Source of the DNA: Flavobacteriales bacterium
GTDB lineage: Bacteria > Bacteroidota > Bacteroidia > UBA10329
Assembly: GCA_020635495.1 (NCBI GenBank)
Contig: JACJZQ010000002.1
Coordinates: 124,001-188,000, forward strand
Reading direction: 5' to 3'
Length of the DNA stretch: 64,000 bases
Part shown: positions 60,588-64,000 of the stretch, piece after piece
Layout of the letters: every line of letters begins with the position of its first letter
Numbering within the stretch: the stretch's first letter is position 1
Translations under genes and position numbers: made by a program
The notes under the pieces: generated by a model
What the model saw: only the letters and a program-made list of their open reading frames with translations
Told to the model about the DNA's origin: nothing
Database searches by the model: none

Positions 60588-61265
60588 ATGAAAAATTGGA
60601 AAGTTGGATTGTTGAGCCTAGCAATTGCAGGTGTATCGATCAATACAAGTATGGCCCAATTATCTCTTGGTGCCAAAGGCGGAGGAACCATGAATACCGT
60701 TAGCGGAAACAAACCGGCAGGAACCGAAAAGAACATGACCTTCGGTTATCAGTTCGGAGCTACGGTCAATTATGGATTCAACAATATTTTCTCGCTTCAG
60801 CCAGAAGTTGTGTTCATTCAGAAAGGTGGTAAAACATCGTCAACAACAACAGACGATTATGCGGCAATGAGTGCCAATTACCTCGAAGTTCCTGTTTTGG
60901 CCAAGGCGCAGTTCGGTGGCGAGAAATTCAAGGGATTTGTGGTTCTTGGACCATATGCCGGTTATTGGGCTGGTGGTAAGAACAGAACAAGTGTTCTGGG
61001 CACAGAGTCCAAAGAAAGCATCGACTTCGATAACGACATCGATGATGATGGTTACAAACAGAACCGAATTGATCTTGGAATAAACGGTGGTATCGGTATG
61101 CAGTACGCTATCGGAAGAGGCAATTTATTCTTGGATGCCCGTTATGGTTTCGGACTGTTTGACATGAATAAGTACAAAACTGAACCGGACGGATACAAGA
61201 CACAGGCAAATCGGTCTGTTGAAGTATCTTTAGGTTACATGTTCAGATTGAGTAAGGATAGTTGA
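60588..61265 (+). CDS. Outer-membrane beta-barrel protein (PorT/OmpW-like)
   Basis: A 225-residue protein with a signal peptide ending TSMAQ. It has an eight-stranded-barrel-type pattern of alternating residues: LSLGAKGGGTMNTV, FGYQFGATVNYGFNNIFSLQPEVVFIQKGG, NYLEVPVLAKAQFG, INGGIGMQYAIGRGNLFLDARYGFGL, and a terminal strand VEVSLGYMFRL. This fits the PorT-like barrel family. Ligand and role are unknown. Confidence 0.82.
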   Translation: MKNWKVGLLSLAIAGVSINTSMAQLSLGAKGGGTMNTVSGNKPAGTEKNMTFGYQFGATVNYGFNNIFSLQPEVVFIQKGGKTSSTTTDDYAAMSANYLEVPVLAKAQFGGEKFKGFVVLGPYAGYWAGGKNRTSVLGTESKESIDFDNDIDDDGYKQNRIDLGINGGIGMQYAIGRGNLFLDARYGFGLFDMNKYKTEPDGYKTQANRSVEVSLGYMFRLSKDS

Positions 61266-61307
61266 GAATAAACAGAGTAGAAATAGCCGGTCCGGTCATT
61301 GCGCCAC

Positions 61308-61327
61308 AAGCCCTTAGGGGCTTTTGG
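61308..61327 (+). terminator. Short terminator hairpin before the Crp/Fnr gene
   Basis: AAGCCC (61308-61313) and GGGCTT (61318-61323) pair around TTAG and are followed by T-rich sequence. Confidence 0.65.
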
Positions 61328-61346
61328 TGTTTAATCTAATAGAACA

Positions 61347-61955
61347 ATGGAAAACGTCATTGAAAAAGTAGAAGGAGCAATTGCTCTACAGAGTTTCATT
61401 CAGGGAATCGTGAATTTTTCTGACAGTGAGATGGAGTTGATCATGTCTCGTTTTGAGCCAATGAGCCTACCAGCAGGAGAATATTTTGTTGATGAGGGCT
61501 TGGTGTGCAAACACATTGGTTTCATTGTGAAAGGATACGTGCGCAGTTACTACGAGATCAATGAAGGAGAAGTGACCACCATGATCAACACCAAGCACAA
61601 TATCGTAACGGCACATACCAGTTTCACGCTTCAGCGCCCGTCCATGCAGTACATTCAGGCCATAACGGATAGCGAACTATTGGTTATGAGCTATGAAAGC
61701 ATGCAAGAGCTTTACGATCGAATTCCAAAATGGGACCGATTGGGAAGAATAATCAACGAGCATGTCTATGGTTATGTAGAAGGCCGCGTGGTCGATTATT
61801 TGAGTTTGAGTCCTGAAGAGCGCTACCGCAAACTGATAGATGAAAACGCCAAACTTGTGAAGAACGTGCCGCTGCGATACGTGGCCTCCATGTTGGGCAT
61901 TACGCCAGAAACGCTGAGCCGTATCCGAAACAAGGTTAAGAAGGAAGAAGCATAG
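61347..61955 (+). CDS. Crp/Fnr family transcription regulator
   Basis: A 202-residue one-component regulator. The cyclic-nucleotide-binding-like beta-roll (about 25-120) has PAGEYFVDEGLVCKHIGFIVKGYVRSYY but lacks the RxS phosphate-binding motif of cAMP-binding Crp, as is common in Bacteroidota members. A long helix follows and a C-terminal winged HTH: LRYVASMLGITPETLSRIRNKV, about 175-196. No N-terminal cysteine cluster, so not an Fnr oxygen sensor. Targets unknown. Confidence 0.88.
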   Translation: MENVIEKVEGAIALQSFIQGIVNFSDSEMELIMSRFEPMSLPAGEYFVDEGLVCKHIGFIVKGYVRSYYEINEGEVTTMINTKHNIVTAHTSFTLQRPSMQYIQAITDSELLVMSYESMQELYDRIPKWDRLGRIINEHVYGYVEGRVVDYLSLSPEERYRKLIDENAKLVKNVPLRYVASMLGITPETLSRIRNKVKKEEA

Positions 61956-61967
61956 TATCTTTCTCGA

Positions 61968-63053
61968 ATGAGAATAAGCACATTACTTATAGCCCTGACC
62001 TTTGTGTCGGGGCTTTTTTCTTGCAAATCAGAAAAGGAACCCACTAAGAAGGTAGATTTCGACATTGAAATTGATTCTAGAGAAAGAGCAGCAAAAGCCA
62101 ACATCCGCGGTCTTTTTCTTGTGAATGATTCCATCGGTTGGGCAAGCGGTTCGGGTGGCACATTCCTCCGCATGGTTAATGGAGAAACTTGGATTTCTGA
62201 TACCGTTTCAGGTTATACGCATCTGGATTTTCGGGATGTGCATTCCTTTGATGCAAACACCGCGCTGCTCATGGCTGCTGGCAATGAAGGCAGAGTTCTA
62301 AGAACCGAAGACGGAGGAACATCTTGGACAGAAGTTTACACCCGTTTGGATTCTGGAATCTTTCTGGACGGTATGGATTTTCATGACAATGTTGGGTACT
62401 GCTACGGAGATCCGATTGATGGTAGTTTCGTTCTAATACGAAGTGAAGACCATGGAAAAACTTGGCAAGACATTCCTTCAGAAATGCAGCCGATGGCTTT
62501 TCCGAACGAAGCTGGATTTGCTGCCAGTGGAACTGGAATTGTCGTCAATGGACGTGATGTTTGGATTGCAACAGGAGGCGACACTTCGCGCATTTTGTGG
62601 TGGAATGCTGACCAATCTTCCTGGTTCGAATCAGGATCTATATTATCACAAGGAACCGGATGCGGTGTTTTTTCGCTGTGCTATTCTGATGCCACAAAAC
62701 TGATACTAGTTGGCGGTTGCTATTTGGATTCGACCAGGGTGGTGGGAAACTCGGCAATCATTGACTATTCAGACTACGATTCAGAAAATGAACACAAATG
62801 GAGCTACACCACAAGGTTCGAACTTGAAAGTCCGCCTCGCGGCTACCGTTCCTGCGTTGCAGCTGCCAATTCAAAAGCATATTTGGTTACATGCGGCAGA
62901 ACCGGAGTTGAGTATTCTTTGGATGAGGGCTTAAACTGGATTCCACTTTCGGATGAAGGATACTACACGTGTGCTTTGGCCGATTCTACAGGATGGCTGA
63001 TGGGAAAACGCGGCAAAATGGCCAAATTGAGTTGGAATTCAACCCAAAAGTGA
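61968..63053 (+). CDS. Ycf48/BNR-like beta-propeller lipoprotein
   Basis: A 361-residue protein with a lipobox LFSC (Cys 19). It has repeated propeller blades carrying GWASGSGGTFLR, RTEDGGTSWTEVY, SEDHGKTWQDI and YSLDEGLNWIPLS. The (S/T)xDxGxTW Asp-box pattern is shared with Ycf48/BNR proteins, which act as assembly factors or glycan-binding propellers. The role here is unknown. It begins 12 nt after the Crp/Fnr gene and its last 15 nt overlap the convergent aminotransferase. Confidence 0.78.
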   Translation: MRISTLLIALTFVSGLFSCKSEKEPTKKVDFDIEIDSRERAAKANIRGLFLVNDSIGWASGSGGTFLRMVNGETWISDTVSGYTHLDFRDVHSFDANTALLMAAGNEGRVLRTEDGGTSWTEVYTRLDSGIFLDGMDFHDNVGYCYGDPIDGSFVLIRSEDHGKTWQDIPSEMQPMAFPNEAGFAASGTGIVVNGRDVWIATGGDTSRILWWNADQSSWFESGSILSQGTGCGVFSLCYSDATKLILVGGCYLDSTRVVGNSAIIDYSDYDSENEHKWSYTTRFELESPPRGYRSCVAAANSKAYLVTCGRTGVEYSLDEGLNWIPLSDEGYYTCALADSTGWLMGKRGKMAKLSWNSTQK

Positions 63054-64000
63054 CGTGGTTTCTTTGACCTGCTCCAGGGCCTCAAACAGCTTATCTAAGT
63101 CGCATTGCGAATTATACCCGTTGATGCTGTAACGGATAAAAACCCTGTCCCAATGCGGCATCACAGGAATTTCAATTTTGTACTTTTCGTATAGTAGATT
63201 CTGTAGCTCCACAGGGTCTGGACAGGTTATTGCAAGACTGCACATTTGCCCAAGAAATTCATCTGATATTGGTGACAGAATTGTTCCGTTGGCCACCTCT
63301 GCAAATCGTTGGAAATTACCGTGGGCTAACTTTCTGCAATCAGCTGCAACACTTCCCCAATCGTTATCGGTTCTGAACTTCAATGCCGCAGGAATTGTCA
63401 GGAATGCCGAAAAATCCCGCGTTCCTTGCAACTGGTGGTGGTCAATGAACTTCGAATGAGACGGTGTTTCTGATTGAAACCCCCAACTGATGAGCAATGG
63501 ATCAAACGGTTGCAATTCCTTTTTCACGTACAGAAAACTGCAACCTTTTGGCGTCAATAGCCATTTGTGGCACGCACCTGTGTAAATGTCAGCCTTCAAT
63601 TCTTGAAGATTCAATGGAATGTGTCCGGGAATATGGGCTCCGTCAACAATCGTTATCAAACCTTCTGCTTTTGCTCTTTCGCAGATTTCTTCAACGGGTA
63701 ATCGCAGCCCGGTTGTGCTGGTAATATGGCTTACAAAAATGGCCTTTGTTCTGCTGGTCAGTCCGCTGAATATCTCTTCAATGATCTGCTCCTTGCTTGT
63801 TACAGGAAGTGAAATTCGTGGTTGAACGTACTTAGCGCCAGCCTTTTTGCAGTAATACTGCCATGTTCGGTCCATTGCCCCGTATTCCAGGTCGTTAGAA
63901 AGTATCTCGTCTCCTTCCTTGAGTCCAAAATCCTTAATAATGATGTTCAGTGCATAACTCGGATTCATGGTAAAAACCACATCATCCTTATCGCAACCAA
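63039..64000 (-). CDS. Class V aminotransferase, isopenicillin-N-epimerase-like (cut by right edge)
   Basis: PLP enzyme of the class V fold. The reading frame stays open to the window edge (GCDKDDVVFTMNP), so the N-terminus lies outside. Visible are the cofactor segment TIVDGAHIPGHIPLNL with its Asp, the Schiff-base Lys in GACHKWLLTPKGCSF, the Arg region LQGTRDFSAFL, and the C-terminal VFIRYSINGYN. The HKWL-x-PKG form points to the isopenicillin-N epimerase/desulfurase-like branch. The exact amino-acid substrate is not clear. It meets the Ycf48-like gene tail to tail with a 15-nt overlap. Confidence 0.85.
   Translation of the reverse strand, partial: GCDKDDVVFTMNPSYALNIIIKDFGLKEGDEILSNDLEYGAMDRTWQYYCKKAGAKYVQPRISLPVTSKEQIIEEIFSGLTSRTKAIFVSHITSTTGLRLPVEEICERAKAEGLITIVDGAHIPGHIPLNLQELKADIYTGACHKWLLTPKGCSFLYVKKELQPFDPLLISWGFQSETPSHSKFIDHHQLQGTRDFSAFLTIPAALKFRTDNDWGSVAADCRKLAHGNFQRFAEVANGTILSPISDEFLGQMCSLAITCPDPVELQNLLYEKYKIEIPVMPHWDRVFIRYSINGYNSQCDLDKLFEALEQVKETTSLLG

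Noticed and set aside
1..64000. tRNA, rRNA, insertion sequences and prophage genes
   Set aside because: Read through for GTTCRA-type T-arms, transposase motifs and terminal inverted repeats; none found. tRNAscan-SE and ISfinder would be decisive.

Overview
The window looks like a chromosomal segment of a Bacteroidota member, most likely a marine-type Flavobacteriales relative. The evidence is eight secreted proteins with type IX secretion (T9SS) C-terminal sorting domains, a GldA-type gliding ATPase, an alpha/beta-fused branched-chain 2-oxoacid dehydrogenase E1, LytTR regulators, and many -7 boxes of the Bacteroidota form TAnnTTTG just upstream of start codons. No rRNA, tRNA, CRISPR array, insertion sequence or prophage was recognised. 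The genus cannot be told from the sequence.

Layout. 1-7.6 kb is housekeeping: era (cut by the left edge), der, metK, gldA, rsgA, a DUF212/PAP2-like membrane protein and two tandem PPK2 polyphosphate kinases. 8-15.2 kb is an alpha-glucan region: a T9SS-exported GH31 enzyme on the plus strand faces a minus-strand operon of two small secreted proteins and a GH13 enzyme. All three operon products share one N-terminal domain, probably carbohydrate-binding. 15.3-20.6 kb holds a methyltransferase, the fused E1 and a histidine kinase/LytTR response-regulator pair. 20.9-31.2 kb is one gene for a 3418-residue secreted protein with five ~540-600-residue repeats, followed by a broken PID-CTERM-like small gene. 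31.4-34.4 kb has an enoyl-CoA hydratase, a solitary N6-adenine DNA methylase and a DUF2306-like membrane protein. The last has three 20-bp tandem repeats upstream that look like an operator.

34.6-40.6 kb is a minus-strand set: O-antigen ligase/TPR protein, a 955-residue T9SS protein, a DUF6150 protein and a membrane-bound LytTR regulator. 41-59.5 kb is dominated by aerobic phenylacetate catabolism. It has paaZ; an operon paaG-paaH-paaI-marC-paaJ-paaY; an operon paaA-paaB-paaC-paaD; and paaE transcribed away from the latter. Together these cover phenylacetyl-CoA epoxidation (ABCDE), isomerisation (G), ring cleavage and aldehyde oxidation (Z), beta-oxidation (H, J) and thioesterase rescue (I, Y). 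The ligase paaK, a clear paaF and a pathway repressor are not here. Between paaZ and paaY lies an unrelated CotH/DUF6702-like/YHYH secreted operon. 59.6-64 kb contains a DUF6134-like protein, an outer-membrane beta-barrel, a Crp/Fnr regulator, a Ycf48-like lipoprotein and a class V aminotransferase cut by the right edge.

The most unusual signals are: the shared domain of the GH13 operon, which in one protein is inserted inside an Ig-like domain; the mosaic giant repeat gene with a T12 tract before it; the twice-broken PID-CTERM gene; the 20-bp operator array; the orphan methylase; and several promoters placed so close to start codons that the mRNAs should be leaderless.
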